Positions 44,949-56,189 of a DNA stretch of 64,000 nt are shown one piece after another (within the stretch, counting starts at the first letter, position 1; each line of letters starts with the position of its first letter). The translations under genes and the position numbers were made by a program. Source of the stretch: Acanthochromis polyacanthus (lineage: Eukaryota; Chordata; Actinopteri; Pomacentridae). The notes below the pieces were generated by a model. It was not told the DNA's origin. It made no database searches and saw nothing but the letters and a program-made list of their open reading frames with translations. Location: the NCBI RefSeq assembly GCF_021347895.1, contig NC_067121.1, forward strand, positions 16,441,962 to 16,505,961, given 5' to 3'.

Positions 44949-47900
44949 TTACTTTTTGTATTTAGAAACCAGCTGGTTGACTGATATTGTGTTGTCCTTC
45001 ACTTGAGTTCTGATGTCAGTGTTGTGTTTGAAGGCAAACACCAACGCTCGAACAGTTCGTCTGTATGAAGAGCTCACTAACCGGGAGCTCTGGTGAAACA
45101 CCTCTCTCTCTATGTTGTCTATTAGACCAGAATCCTCCTGCAGGTCAGATAGGAAAATAAGCACAAAACACATAACACATAAATATAAAATAATATGATT
45201 GAATCAGCCAGTGACCAAACAGATGAACAGGAACATTGTTCAAGCAGTCACACACTGGGTTAAAAAAAAAGTGGTGTCAACAGACTTGCAGCAAACAAAC
45301 TGAATAACTTTCAGAAAGGTCTATTTGCTAAGTATCTTCACATATAAAACATGCAAACAATGAAGTGGTGAATAGTGATGAATTAAAGTGCTACTTAATG
45401 CATGAGTCATGTATTCAGAATTCTAGTGAATGCCATCAATTTGGATTATGTCTTCATCAAAGTCTTCAACATACAGTATGTTTCCTGGTAAGGGAGGAAA
45501 CATTTAACAGAAGGAAATATGGTTTTGTCACAATTTTATTCCTGATGCCATGCAAAAACAAAACCATGACATGAGACAGTTTACATACATCAGAGTCATT
45601 CCATGTCAATTCAACAAATGCTTGTTGCACCACTTTCTCAGATCCTCCCAAAATTTTTTTGGGCTTTATTTGGGTAATTTTATGAACAAATGCAAAGTAT
45701 TATGGTTATAAACATACAGTATAAGCAGTAATGATCTAATCTAATACCCATAGTCAGTCCAAACTTAATCCTCGCCTATGATTTTAGGGTTTTAAACTAC
45801 TAAAAAAAGCAATTTATACTCCTTTTACATGGTCAGAATTTTTTCCCCTTCCAAAACTTTTACCCTTCTGGTGAGAAAAGTATAGAAATGAATGAAAATA
45901 AAAAAATACTGGACTGTGGAATTTCCCAAAATATCCTTATTATTTCATGGGCGACTTTATTTTGGGTTTTTCATGCCTCTATTTTAGGACTTATTCTTGT
46001 GAAAAGACATTGAAAGAATGAATTTTCTTCTTTACTAATGAAAGTTGCATAAGGTAAAAGTTTTAAAACATTAAAATAAAGCTTATTTATTGATTTATAG
46101 GCTGTTGAATTCAGGTGTAGACCCAAAATAGCCTAACTTTAGGCATTAAAAAGTGCATGTGGGATACATGGTACGCGGTTCAAATTTTTTTTGGAGGAAC
46201 TAGTATGTGTGAAGTATGTGTGAACTTACTTTCATATTTGTTTCTTGTGCCAAAGATGAGCAACTGCTGAATCAATTTACTATACATTTTGATCCTCGTT
46301 TTTGTTTTTAGGAACCATTTACATGACCAACTAAAGATGAAAGATGAATCTGAAGCATCAGCATCGTAGTATAAGTTACAAAGGGCATATCTGAAGTTAA
46401 TTATTATATAGACATTGTTTTTTCTTTCATACAGTAACTGAATAAGAAGAAATGGCATCACTCCCAGACTGCATTCTCAGGACAGCCTCGGTATCGTATT
46501 TGACTTATCAGCTGAATTTGAAGATTTGCAAGTGAAATTCATGCACCCAAAAGGTCCCAGCAAGAAGTTCACATGGCCTAGAAAGGATGACGTAGTGTGG
46601 GTGCCTACAGCCCACATCCTCTGTCCAATCACTGCTCCTTCAACACGCCGTGGTGGACAGTACCACATATCTGGTGCAGATGATGGCCTGATTTCAGAGA
46701 AATTCAAGCAGTTCAAAGGACAGAAATAGTGGTGTGATAAGTTGGGGACAAATTACATGTTTTACATGGGACCTAAGGCAATATAACTCATTTTAACTGC
46801 AATATATTAGTTAGAATTCCTAAAAAAACGCCTATAAAACATAGTGCATTTCTTGGTTAAATTGGCCATGAAGGATTCAAGAAACAATGTTGATACTTCA
46901 GATATCAATTATTCGGATGTTTATTGTTATACAGACAAAGTTTCATGTTTCTACTCCATGTCCCACATTGGTTTCTGTGCCAATATATGTATGGTGTTTT
47001 TCAGTCTGTTTCATAAATAGGCATCGTTTTGAGGTCTAAGGAGACTAGCTAGCTCTTGGATATTTTTAGGTTAGAGAGAACTTTTAAGGTACTTTGAGAT
47101 TTTTATAACATATGAACCTTGTTACTTATTAAAATTTGTGAAAAAAATGCCTAAATTCTTGAAAAATGCCATTTTCGCCAAATTTTTAAATTGCCCTGTA
47201 CCACAGAGAAATGGGTATATTCATTCCAAATTTTTTTTTCCTGCTCTATTGTTAAGGTGTTTGAACCCTTCAGATCACTTGTAAGTCTATATCATCAGTC
47301 AGTTCCCAGTATTATCTTCCTAAATCAAGCCTTTCTACCTAACATATCAATTTCCGAGTGGAAAAATAGGGATTTAAATATTTTATAACTTAGCAAATAG
47401 CAATCATATGATGTTAAAACTTTGCAAGTAATCTATTCTTATGTTGGGATAGTTAAAAAAAAAGTTTGGAGATGATCAGAGGAGGTCATGCAACAAAATT
47501 TCCTCAGATTTGTTGAAATGAGATGGAATGACTCATCATACAATTGAGCAGCTGTTGGCTTTAGGATCATCAATTTGTGTTTCTAAAACATCACAACCAC
47601 TGCCACACACACAAATTGTCAAATGTAACTTAGATGCACAATGGACAGAACAAGTAGAATTCAAAGGCATTTGCCATTACACTGAACTTCAGTGAGATGC
47701 TCTTTCTCACCTTGACCTCCAGGGCTTCACACATGAGTCTTCTCGCGTTGCTCCTGAGTGCTTCTGATTGTTTGTCGGAGCGCACTTCAATAGATGGCTT
47801 ATTTGAATTCTCCTCAATGAATGTCCTCCAGTCAGTGTAAACCTTTGCTGCCATTGAACTCACCTCAGGGTCCAGATGCTTTCGCATTTTATTGACTGTG

Positions 47901-49995
47901 TGACCTTAGGGAAAAGATGCTTTCATTATGTGCTGAACTCATTTAAATATTATGAGTTTGATGACTGACCTGGCTTTTCTGAGGTAAACACAGTTTGGAT
48001 TGTGATTTGCTCTTTTGACTTAAAATGCTGCAGTTACAACACAATTCAAGTCAATTTAATTTTAGCTAGTGAACTGTTATTAAAGTTAAAATTGACTTGG
48101 TTCAACAGTAAGTGCAGCAGGGAATAAAATGGAAACTTTTTATGACCGGACACTATATGTTTATGCTTTTCACATCGATAATGCATTAGTCTATCTAGTG
48201 ATGTGCAGTGGTGCATGAACTATTGTGCATTCTGGAAATTTGTCTGTATTTCTGCATAAATATAACCTGAAGCATCATCAAATCCTGAAGGTAGATAAGG
48301 AGAACCAAGTAAACTAATGAGACAAAAATGTACTTATCGAGGGGAAATGATCCAATGTTACATGTCAGAGTGACAAAAGTATTTGAACCAAGTTTGTGAA
48401 CCTTTGCTCTCAGAATCTGTTGCGTGTCAACTTGTGCAGTAATAACCACAACTAAACATTTTGGATAACAAGTGATCAATCCTGCATGTCAGCTTGGGAG
48501 AAGTTCAGCTGTTTCTCCATCCAGAACATCTTCAGATCACAAGAACTGCTTGCTTTAGGTCTTATCATAATATTTCTATTGACTTGGCCAAGCATAAATA
48601 TGAACATTCTTCTTCTTAACTGTTCTTTGTAAAACAACTTTCCTTTAAATCCTGTCTGGTATAATTCAGAATTAATTGATTTTTGCAATAGTTTCTGACT
48701 TGTTCATGTAGTCTTTACCAAATATCAGATGGGAAGCAATGGTTACTTTATTTGAGGGGAGTAGCTTCTTCTCATCAGTCCTACCATGCAAACCACTGTT
48801 GGATGGTGGATTTATTAACATTAAGATTTGCCTGGGTAAACAAAGCTACCCTGGGTTCCTTTCTGTTCTTGTAGACTTTTACATGCCTTGATCTTGAAGT
48901 ATTCGTTGTTGGATGACTAGTCCTGGGGAAGAAAACAATGATCCTGAACTTCTTCCATTTGTATTCACTTTGCCCAGACTCTATAGAGACAGTTTTGTAA
49001 CCATTTTTTATTGTTGATTTTTTTTTTTTTTAGCTAAATAAGCAATTTGAAGGTGTCATTCTGATGACGCCTTCAAATTAAATGCTAATCTTATGGCTTC
49101 ACTTTCCTTAACTACACATACAGAATGTACTTTATGTAATATTGCAACAGCTTTATACATAAAACTCTCTGGATGTTAACAACAAGTAATTAGAAAATGG
49201 GGCATGAAGATGGAATAACAGACTGGGGCAGTGTGACCAGCAATGCTGTACTGAGCTGTCATAGTGATGAGGGAGCCAGGCCAAAAACTCTTGATTCAGC
49301 AGGTGATCTATGTTAAAACCTTCACCAATGTCATCTGGGTAGTGACCTAAATGGGACTGCTTCGCCTGCTGCCACATGGACCAGCCCTGGATAAGCAGAA
49401 TAAAAGGGGTAGATAGTATTTTTTTCAGGACAATAATAACCATAACAATAATATCTAGTAAATTATTTTGTCTCATTTGTTTGTTTGGGTCATCTTTATG
49501 TACATTTAGGACGTGTGTGAAAATCTTAGGATTTTTTAGGTCATGATTGGGCAGAAATATTGAAAATTGTGAAGCGTTCACAATCTTTTAAGCACCACTG
49601 TATTCACATAACAAGAAAACTGCTGATAGATAACATGTTAGCCTAAGGGCAGGCTCTGTGTACCTATCTTTGTGGACTTGAGCACTTCTCTGGATGGGAT
49701 CTTCTTGCTCAGCTCGGTCAGGGCAGTCAGCAGGTTGTCTTTGTTCTGCTCTGGCAGCTCCAGCATGGACTTATAGCGGATGATGTCCTCAATCACAACC
49801 ACCCTCTGTAAGAGACACAAGGAGTTTCTAAGTACATCTGTCACACAGAAACCATGACTGTATCCGGTCCATTCAGCTGTATGCCCATTAGCTCACCCGT
49901 AAAGATTCTATTGTAGTTTGTTTATAAACCTTCTGATCGCTCTTCGCTTTTTGAAGAGTTTCACTCTTTGGGAGCCGAACAACAAACTTTTCCAT
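44949..49995 (-). CDS. tceanc2: TFIIS N-terminal domain-containing protein 2
   Basis: Four exons on the minus strand: 49995-49897, 49805-49664, 47904-47711, 45137-44949, giving 207 residues, close to the human protein (208). Exon 1 begins [11 protein letters not shown] and ends in ESLR before a strong donor (GTGAGC); a weaker donor 33 bases upstream (GTTTAT) would delete conserved residues and is disfavoured. Residues about 34-145 ([35 protein letters not shown]-like [12 protein letters not shown]) form the helical LW/TFIIS-N fold shared with TFIIS, elongin A and Med26. The last exon ([20 protein letters not shown]) resembles the start of the TFIIS central region. The fold suggests a nuclear protein that binds disordered peptides of transcription factors; the true role is unknown. 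It is divergent from tmem59 (1.3 kb between start codons). Its introns 2 and 3 hold decayed transposons and the unclassified element at 45593-47534. Confidence 0.95.
45593..47534 (+). mobile_element. Unclassified 1.94-kb DNA transposon with GAGTCATTCC inverted ends
   Basis: Left end GAGTCATTCCATGTCAATTC and right end, reversed, GAGTCATTCCATCTCATTTC, both continuing into CAACAAAT and a TTGTTGCA block, so the inverted repeat extends about 70 bases with gaps. ATCA flanks both ends (45589-45592, 47535-47538), suggesting a 4-bp duplication. Lies within tceanc2 intron 3. The interior is AT-rich and contains one coding-like segment at 46484-46729. Superfamily not determined. Confidence 0.65.
46484..46729 (+). 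pseudogene. Unknown coding segment inside the GAGTCATTCC element
   Basis: After an acceptor-like TTCTCAG, a frame reads [50 protein letters not shown], and ends GQK at a TAG. The residue pattern (hydrophobic/aromatic alternation, HP-G-P, W-P) looks like real protein, not random sequence, and could be the last exon of a transposon-borne gene. I do not recognise the family. Confidence 0.45.
48270..49140 (-). pseudogene. Decayed DNA transposon remnant, probably Tc1-like
   Basis: Within tceanc2 intron 2. Blocks such as 'aaaagtatttgaacc', 'gtgatcaatcctgca', 'ggtataattcagaattaattg' and 'gccttcaaattaaatgctaa' match, from memory, a Tc1-type repeat read on the minus strand. No usable frame is left. 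Confidence 0.4.
49170..49425 (+). pseudogene. LINE 3'-end fragment (same family as at 85-535), plus orientation
   Basis: The segment near 49350-49405 (cctgctgccac, cctggataagcagaa) matches the LINE end that reads 'cggataagcggaag'. A 142-codon open frame on the opposite strand (49153-49581) is a shadow of this. Confidence 0.4.
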
Positions 49996-51300
49996 TTTCA
50001 ACCACAAAGTATAACCTTGTACGATTTAGACAATGTGGTAATAAAACAGTTTAGTAGTCTAAATAGAAACTAGTTTCGGATATTTGAAGCTTATGACAGA
50101 ACTGCTAGCACTGCTAACAGCTGCTAGCAGTTACCTGCTTAAACCTCGCTAACTCTAGCCAGCATTTTAATATTAACACATTCAACGCATCGCTAGCCTG
50201 AATCAAGGTTTTCCTCTTTACTGTGCACATTACCCGGTCCCCGTATACAGAAAACCGTGATAAATCATCTGCTTAGTAAGGCTAGCAGCCACTGGAAGGC
50301 TACGAGTGACTAGTGTTGCCTTCAGCTCGTGTCGGAAACTGGCAAAGCGGTGATTAGAGCTCAAGGCGTTTGGAAACTGTGGAAGTAAACCATAGACTGT
50401 ATATAAAGAGAAGTAAACACGGTACAAAATGTAGTTTCAGTAAAGAGTTCCATAAGTTAAAAAAGCAGCAGCAGAAGAAGCAATATAGATAAATTGCTAA
50501 ACTGCAAAATAATTTTCCAAATACCCCGTTACTGCCATGTGATTTTATCATTCTTCATCATTTAGTGATGCTTTATTTTTGTATAGTTTATGCTGTTACG
50601 TCTGCGTTTTTTTCTCAAAAAGAGGAACGGACTGTTCCACAAGTTACCTCTCCAGGTGGTGTCCTTTAGAGCTATTAATAATATAATATTTTTACATATT
50701 TTTGTGGCACATTTACCGTTATCAAAATGCTGCAGGTCCTGTGATTAGGACATATGTTTACAAAGGTACCTGCAGGTCTTATTAAGTAAAGTACGATTTT
50801 ACATTACCCATCCATACCATTTATTACCATTTAGAAGATAACAAAAACAAGTCAGTGTTTATATAACTTTAAATGAGCAGTTGTTGTGGCAAAGTGTCTT
50901 TCAGAGGAAAAATATGATTGATAATACAGATTAACCAAAAAAATAAATAAATTCGGAGGTTGAGACCCTACAGTGTTATTTGTTTAGTTATTGTGTTTAT
51001 TATGTTGTGAAATTAGCTCAGTAATATAATAAGATGAACTACATAAGGATACTTCTGCACAGCTGTATAACGGGATTTATTGTAAAATATACACATACAG
51101 CCCTTGAGGATATACTAAATACGCAAAGAAAGCAGAAATATGACCTGTGTTGTCAGTTGGAGGATTAGGTAGGGAGTACTTGAACATAGCAAAATATTAA
51201 AAGGAGTTCTCCCGCGATGTTCACAGTTCTCGCGAGAAAGCAAGCAGATGAAGGAGGACAAGGAAGAGGATTGTGTTGTGTTTAGGTTTTCACGATCAAA
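49996..51300. promoter_or_regulatory. Divergent promoter region between tceanc2 and tmem59
   Basis: 1.3 kb between the two start codons, which point away from each other. It holds CTAGC-rich sequence at 50095-50165 near tceanc2 and a TCTCGCGAGA element near tmem59. No gene inside. Confidence 0.55.
51228..51237. promoter_or_regulatory. TCTCGCGAGA palindromic promoter element of tmem59
   Basis: A perfect copy, inside the 12-bp palindrome TTCTCGCGAGAA, 63 bases before the tmem59 ATG. This motif is known from TATA-less housekeeping promoters in vertebrates, where it marks transcription starts. A related half site (TCTCCCGCGA) lies at 51208-51217. Confidence 0.7.
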
Positions 51301-53802
51301 ATGGGGAGACTTTCCTCTTTTGCCTGTATGGTGGGACTCTCCGTCCTGTTTGCTTACACCTCAGCATCTTCAGATGTGTTCGACAGCGTTTTGGGGAGCA
51401 CAGTCTCCTGTCACAAGTCCTGTGAAATGACATACAGTTTGCACACGTATCCACGGGTAAGTGCATATCTTGCTGTGGAAAGTAATTTCTGCTAGCGTTA
51501 GCTAACGTTTGGTATGTTAGCAAAGCAAATGTGGGCCTATGTACCAAACTCTGTTACAACACGCCTTGTTTAGTGGAAGCATTGCTTGTGACTTTTGCTA
51601 AAGTCGAAAGTGCGTCATCTCTCACGGATGCCGTTGTTTGTCGAGGCATTCAACTGGTCTTCTGGTTTGTTTTACAGGAGGAGGAACTCTATGCCTGTCA
51701 GAGAGGCTGTCGTCTGTTCTCCATTTGTCAGTTTGTTCGTGACAGTGAAGACTTGAATCAGACTAAATCCGAGTGTGAATCAAGTAAGCTACACACTGAG
51801 CCTTTGACCTGTTTAATTATTTTATTTATTTATTTATTTTACTGCGTCTAAGTCTCCACGATGATGTTTATTAAGATTAACTTTATTGATATCTCACTGG
51901 GGAAATGTTCCGGTGTAAATACTTGCAATACAGTAGTAAACAATAGTCCGTGCATAGTCAGCCCTAAGCTAACACACCCAGTTACACAACAGGCAGGGTT
52001 GCAGTAAAAACCTCTTTTCCCCATGTCTATAATCCTGTTTTACCATCTGTTGCTTATTACCACCTCCACTTTTCTGCAGCCTGTCGTGAAGCCTACACTC
52101 AGTCAGATGAGCAGTATGCATGCAACCTGGGTTGTCAGAATCAACTTCCATTTGCTGAGCAGCGAATTGAGCAGGTAAAAGTATGCAACAGTCACTCAGC
52201 ACTCAACATAAACATGATAAAAAATAAACAAAACAAAACAGGGTGCTTACTGTTCTCTATATTATTTTTCAGTTGGAGGTCATGATGCCCAGGATTCACC
52301 TGCTGTATCCCCTGACTCTGGTCAGAGGATTTTGGGAAGATGTAATGAGTCAGGCCCACAGCTTTATCACTTCCACATGGACTTTCTACCTCCAGGCTGA
52401 TGATGGAAAAGTTGTCATTTTCCAGGTACAGTATTAACTACAGGAAAATGAGGTGATCTAACATTCTGCATGCAAGCAGCACAGCTGATCTTCTGATTGT
52501 CCAAATGCAGTGGCGAACACTGTTTAAAACCCAATAATTCTGTCATCTGTTCGACAGAGTGAACCACAAGTCAAGTTTTTCCCGCAGCTTGAACTAGAGA
52601 GAGGAGAGGAGCCACAGAAGAGCTGTAAGCCCTCCATTCAGTTTCATTCAATTCTAGTTAAAGGATAAAGGTGGTGATGTTCTCTACTTTGTTTTATCAT
52701 CAAGAAAACAAGAACCAACAATGAATTAGCCTTTTAAGTATTGCCTGTATTGTCAGTACCTGATACTTGAAGAGTTTTATTGTTTTTCGCTTAGATGTTC
52801 AAGAAAAACTGAAATCATAGTGTACAGAGAACTTGAGAGATGTACAAATCCTGTGTCATTTCTCATGTTTGTATGGCTGCTGGTTACATTGTGAAAGAAG
52901 TGTGAATCACTCGCATTTCTGATGAAACATTATAGTGTAGTGCAGTAGAAAGTAGTGAGAGACAAACTAGTGTATTGTTAGTTTTGGCTTTTTCATTTGG
53001 AGTTTATAGACTACAACAAAAATTTTGAATAATATTTGCCTTAGCTTTCAAAGCAAGTGGTCTAAAAATGCCTACATCTAGGCTGTGTCTGAAATGTGAT
53101 CCATGATCCATAATACAACCATGGCAATTAGGAGGTGAAATGTGTTTACATGCCTAACAGTTTCTGTTTCTAATTTCAAAGTCCCAATGCTGAGCAGCCC
53201 AGTTTACAAAGAATACCATCGCACTTTAATCCAGGAGAGGGACAGAGATATGACTGGAGACCGCAGCTATGATGATGAATACAACCTCTTCAGCTGTCTC
53301 TCAAGGTTGGTTTGTGCATTTTTGTCCACATTATCAAGGATGTTCAGTTGCCTGTCGTCAACAGCACTAAAGATCTAGCCCCTGGGCAGCCACACAAGAT
53401 TAATACTTGCACTTTTCTGTTTAGGAACCCTTGGCTACCAGGTTGGATTCTAACTACAACTCTGATCCTATCTGTGTTGGTCCTGATCTGGATCTGCTGT
53501 GCCACTGTGGCAACGGCTGTAGACCAGTATGTACCTGCTGAGGTGAGTTCTGTGCTGTTGTTTTTTAGAAAGTCATGGAACTTTTTTTCAGATACAAGTT
53601 GAATCTAGGTATGTTTATGTGTAATTTCTGGGTACTGTAGTTCCATTTTGTCTGCCCTATACTTGGTTGCTTTTTTGTTTGAAATGTGTGTTACCTGAAA
53701 AACCTCAAAGAATAGCTCTACATTTTTTAGAGAAATGCTACTGTCTCCAGCATAGAAAGTTTTCGACGAGTTTTTAGCCTGCACCAAAACAGACTTACCA
53801 GC

Positions 53803-53872
<70 letters not shown>

Positions 53873-54104
53873 GAGTTTATTTGCAAAAACAGATAACTCT
53901 ATTTTAGAAATTTTCAGAAAACTTATTTTTTTATTGTTTACTTGAGATAATAAAAATAACAATAATTTATTTTTTCTCTATTTTGTCATGTATTTTTCTA
54001 CTGTGTCAAATCCACTCAACTTCAGTTTGATTGATATTATCTGAAGTAAACAAAAGAAACTTTTTTCTGAAAATTGAGTTATCTGTTTTTGCAAATAAAC
54101 TCTT

Positions 54105-54145
<41 letters not shown>

Positions 54146-54586
54146 CAGTTTTTCTTTTTTGAAAAATTTGCAAAAAAATTCTACATTTCTGTTTTTTCTG
54201 TCAAGATGGGGTGCTGAGTTTACATTAATGAGAAATAAAATGAACTTTTTTGATTTTGGCAAATGGCTGCAATGACACAGAGAGTGAAAAATTTCAAGGG
54301 GTCTGAATACTTTCTATACCCACTGTATTAGATATTTTTGTTTTTTAAATTGTCAGAAAGGCTCAGAAATACCAGAAAGTACTTGCAGCTGGGTAAGATA
54401 GCTTTGAATAGGGTGGAAGTAGGGTAAATGGAAAACCTGTTTGCTCTATTGCTGGGTTAGATGAAAAAAATCAAGGCTACTTTTACATGTGATGAGTAAC
54501 CAGGAAGCTGCAGCTACCAGGTGACCAACTAACGCCTCTAAAGCTAACTAAGTAATACATTACAGCTTGTCTCTTAAATATATATA

Positions 54587-54633
<47 letters not shown>

Positions 54634-54888
54634 TGGTAGAGACTGCGATTTGGTAGAGTTGGAGTTTCTACCAGTAGAGATTGCGATTGGAGTCTCTACC
54701 AGTAGAGATTGCGATCACAATCTCTACTGGTAGAAACTCCAATCCTACCAGTAGAGATTTGTCAGGGCTAAGGTTAGACTTTTAAGGTAAAGGTCAGGGT
54801 TAGTTAAGGTTAGGGTCAGGGGTCAGATTTAAAGTTCCATCTCTACTGGTAGAGACTCCAATTCTACCAAATCGCAGTCTCTACCCTG

Positions 54889-54929
<41 letters not shown>

Positions 54930-55211
54930 CATATATATACGTAAAGAACTATCCGGATGCAGTAACGTCCTGGAGTCATTTTTACATCTTGGTTTTTATA
55001 CAGATTAACTTAAATGTATCAAAAACAATTTTTCACATATTTCCCCCTTTTTCTGCAGAAACTGAGCATCTATGGCGATAGGGAGTACTTTGATAAACAG
55101 AAGCTGACTCCATATCCAGCATCTTCCCTGCTGATCATCACCTCCAAAGGGCCAGAAGAAGAGGCCGGACCGCTCCCTTCCAAAGTGAACCTGGGCCAAT
55201 CTAACATCTAG
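51301..55211 (+). CDS. tmem59: Transmembrane protein 59 (Golgi/endosomal type I membrane protein)
   Basis: Eight exons with consistent phases: 51301-51456, 51678-51783, 52080-52174, 52273-52425, 52558-52624, 53182-53305, 53425-53542, 55059-55211, giving 323 residues, the same length as human TMEM59. Residues 1-22 are a signal peptide. The lumenal part has paired cysteines (SCHKSC, ACQRGC, CNLGC) typical of the TMEM59/BSMAP family. A membrane span lies at about 241-266 (WILTTTLILSVLVLIWIC). The cytosolic tail ends GPLPSKVNLGQSNI, the family signature. In mammals the protein sits in Golgi and late endosomes, hinders APP glycosylation and trafficking, and its tail can recruit ATG16L1 to direct LC3 labelling; I infer the same here from similarity. 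Intron 7 (53543-55058) is packed with repeats. The start is preceded by a TCTCGCGAGA promoter motif and no TATA box. Confidence 0.96.
53803..53868. repeat. (TG)n(TA)n microsatellite in tmem59 intron 7
   Basis: TG repeats then TA repeats, ending where the MITE at 53869 begins. Confidence 0.9.
53869..54106. mobile_element. MITE with TGAAGAGTTTATTTGC inverted ends, inserted in (TA)n
   Basis: Ends TGAAGAGTTTATTTGCAAAA and its complement; about 48 bp of inverted repeat, including ACAGATAACTC. Both flanks are TA repeats, in keeping with TA-targeting Tc1/mariner insertion. No coding region. Confidence 0.8.
54144..54327. mobile_element. Right-half Tc1-like fragment
   Basis: Ends with 'tttcaaggggtctgaatac' and 'cccactgta', a terminal sequence of a Tc1 family related to the element at 26507. 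Only one end is present; the left side merges into (TA)n. Confidence 0.6.
54586..54631. repeat. (TA)n/(TG)n microsatellite before the fold-back element
   Basis: TG then TA dinucleotides ending four bases before 54635; a matching CA/TA tract follows at 54888-54930. Confidence 0.85.
54635..54885. mobile_element. 251-bp double fold-back element in tmem59 intron 7
   Basis: Terminal inverted repeats of 47 bp (54635-54681 and 54839-54885) differ at only two positions and start GGTAGAGACTGCGATTTGG. Next to the left arm lies a second palindrome (about 54690-54757) built from the same CTCTACCAGTAGAGAT unit. The centre contains GGTTAGGGTCAGGGG. No ORF; no clear duplication because it sits between dinucleotide repeats. 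Confidence 0.8.
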
Positions 55212-55668
55212 GAGAAGCCAAAAGCTGTATAACAGAAGGGACATCCTCCTTTATGAATAATCTGTGTTTGATTTTTATTGGAAGACCTCCGCTGCTTGTG
55301 GTCTTGAGAGGGGTAACTACTTGCAGAACATTTTGTATTGGATGATATAATGTCTCTTCTCCATTTAAAGCTTTTAAAATTGGAGTGATCGAATTTTTTT
55401 TCTGTATATTGGTATGATTGAGGCATTATAATGTAGTAATGGCAGTACAAGTCAAATAGGTTTCGGGATTTTCCTTGCAATTTTGATGTGTGCATTAGCT
55501 TTTCCGTTGGTGTGCTTATTTTATGGATTGTGTAAATGAACTCTTTTGTGACTTGAAGTGATACAGGTTTCACCCAAACCCTCAACTTTCGGTAAAATAG
55601 ATTGTGCCGATATTGCAGACTCACCCTATTTGTTTTCATGTTTCTACTGCGGTGATGTTGAATTTTAC

Positions 55669-55674
55669 AATAAA
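55669..55674 (+). promoter_or_regulatory. Polyadenylation signal of tmem59
   Basis: AATAAA 458 bases after the tmem59 stop, in a region without other features; the 3' UTR likely ends near 55690. Confidence 0.65.
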
Positions 55675-55699
55675 ATTCTATGCTCTTAATCTTACTTGA

Positions 55700-56189
55700 T
55701 AGTGACGGTACATACGGAAGTCTTTCCTGCTTCACTGTTGTCTGTTCTCATAATGATGAATCAGAATTAAATATAAGAGTAAAGCTGTTGCCATTGGATG
55801 TATTTCTTTAATTTATTTTTTTAAACTTCAGATTCTATCATTAACCAAAAAATTCGGACACAAGAATGCAGCTGTAGGGAAAAAAAAAAGTGTTAACCCA
55901 TGCAACAATTTTAAAGGGGATAGATTTGTAGGACAATTGCTCAGTGTTGCCATGTACACATGTAAGTTCAATTCAAGCTATAGTACAGCGATAGTATTTT
56001 ATTCACATTACAATGTAGTGAAGGTTTAATTTGCATCTCGAGCACAGTGCTGCAGTAGGGAAAGTGCTACCTTTTAATATGTTATGTTGGAAATTCAAAT
56101 CAGTTGTGGTCATTGTTAAATTAGCCCCATTTTTCTGACTGACTCTTCATCCAGTTATTTTTTTTCCAGACTGAGAATAGCACTTGCTG
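55700..56189. other. Intergenic stretch between tmem59 and the Tc1 element
   Basis: Unique AT-rich sequence without a supported feature. Confidence 0.5.

Noticed and set aside
49153..49581. 142-codon minus-strand open frame in tceanc2 intron 2
   Set aside because: It is antisense to a LINE 3'-end fragment and has no recognisable domain.
49930..49995. Shorter tceanc2 exon 1 using donor AAG/GTTTAT
   Set aside because: The donor at 49896 (CGG/GTGAGC) is stronger, stays in frame and restores conserved residues [12 protein letters not shown].
54770..54830. TTAGGG-like motifs in the fold-back element
   Set aside because: Only single irregular copies (GGTTAGGGTCAGGGG); not an interstitial telomere array.
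55208..55735. 175-codon minus-strand open frame
   Set aside because: It lies over the tmem59 3' UTR, has low-complexity composition and no family resemblance.
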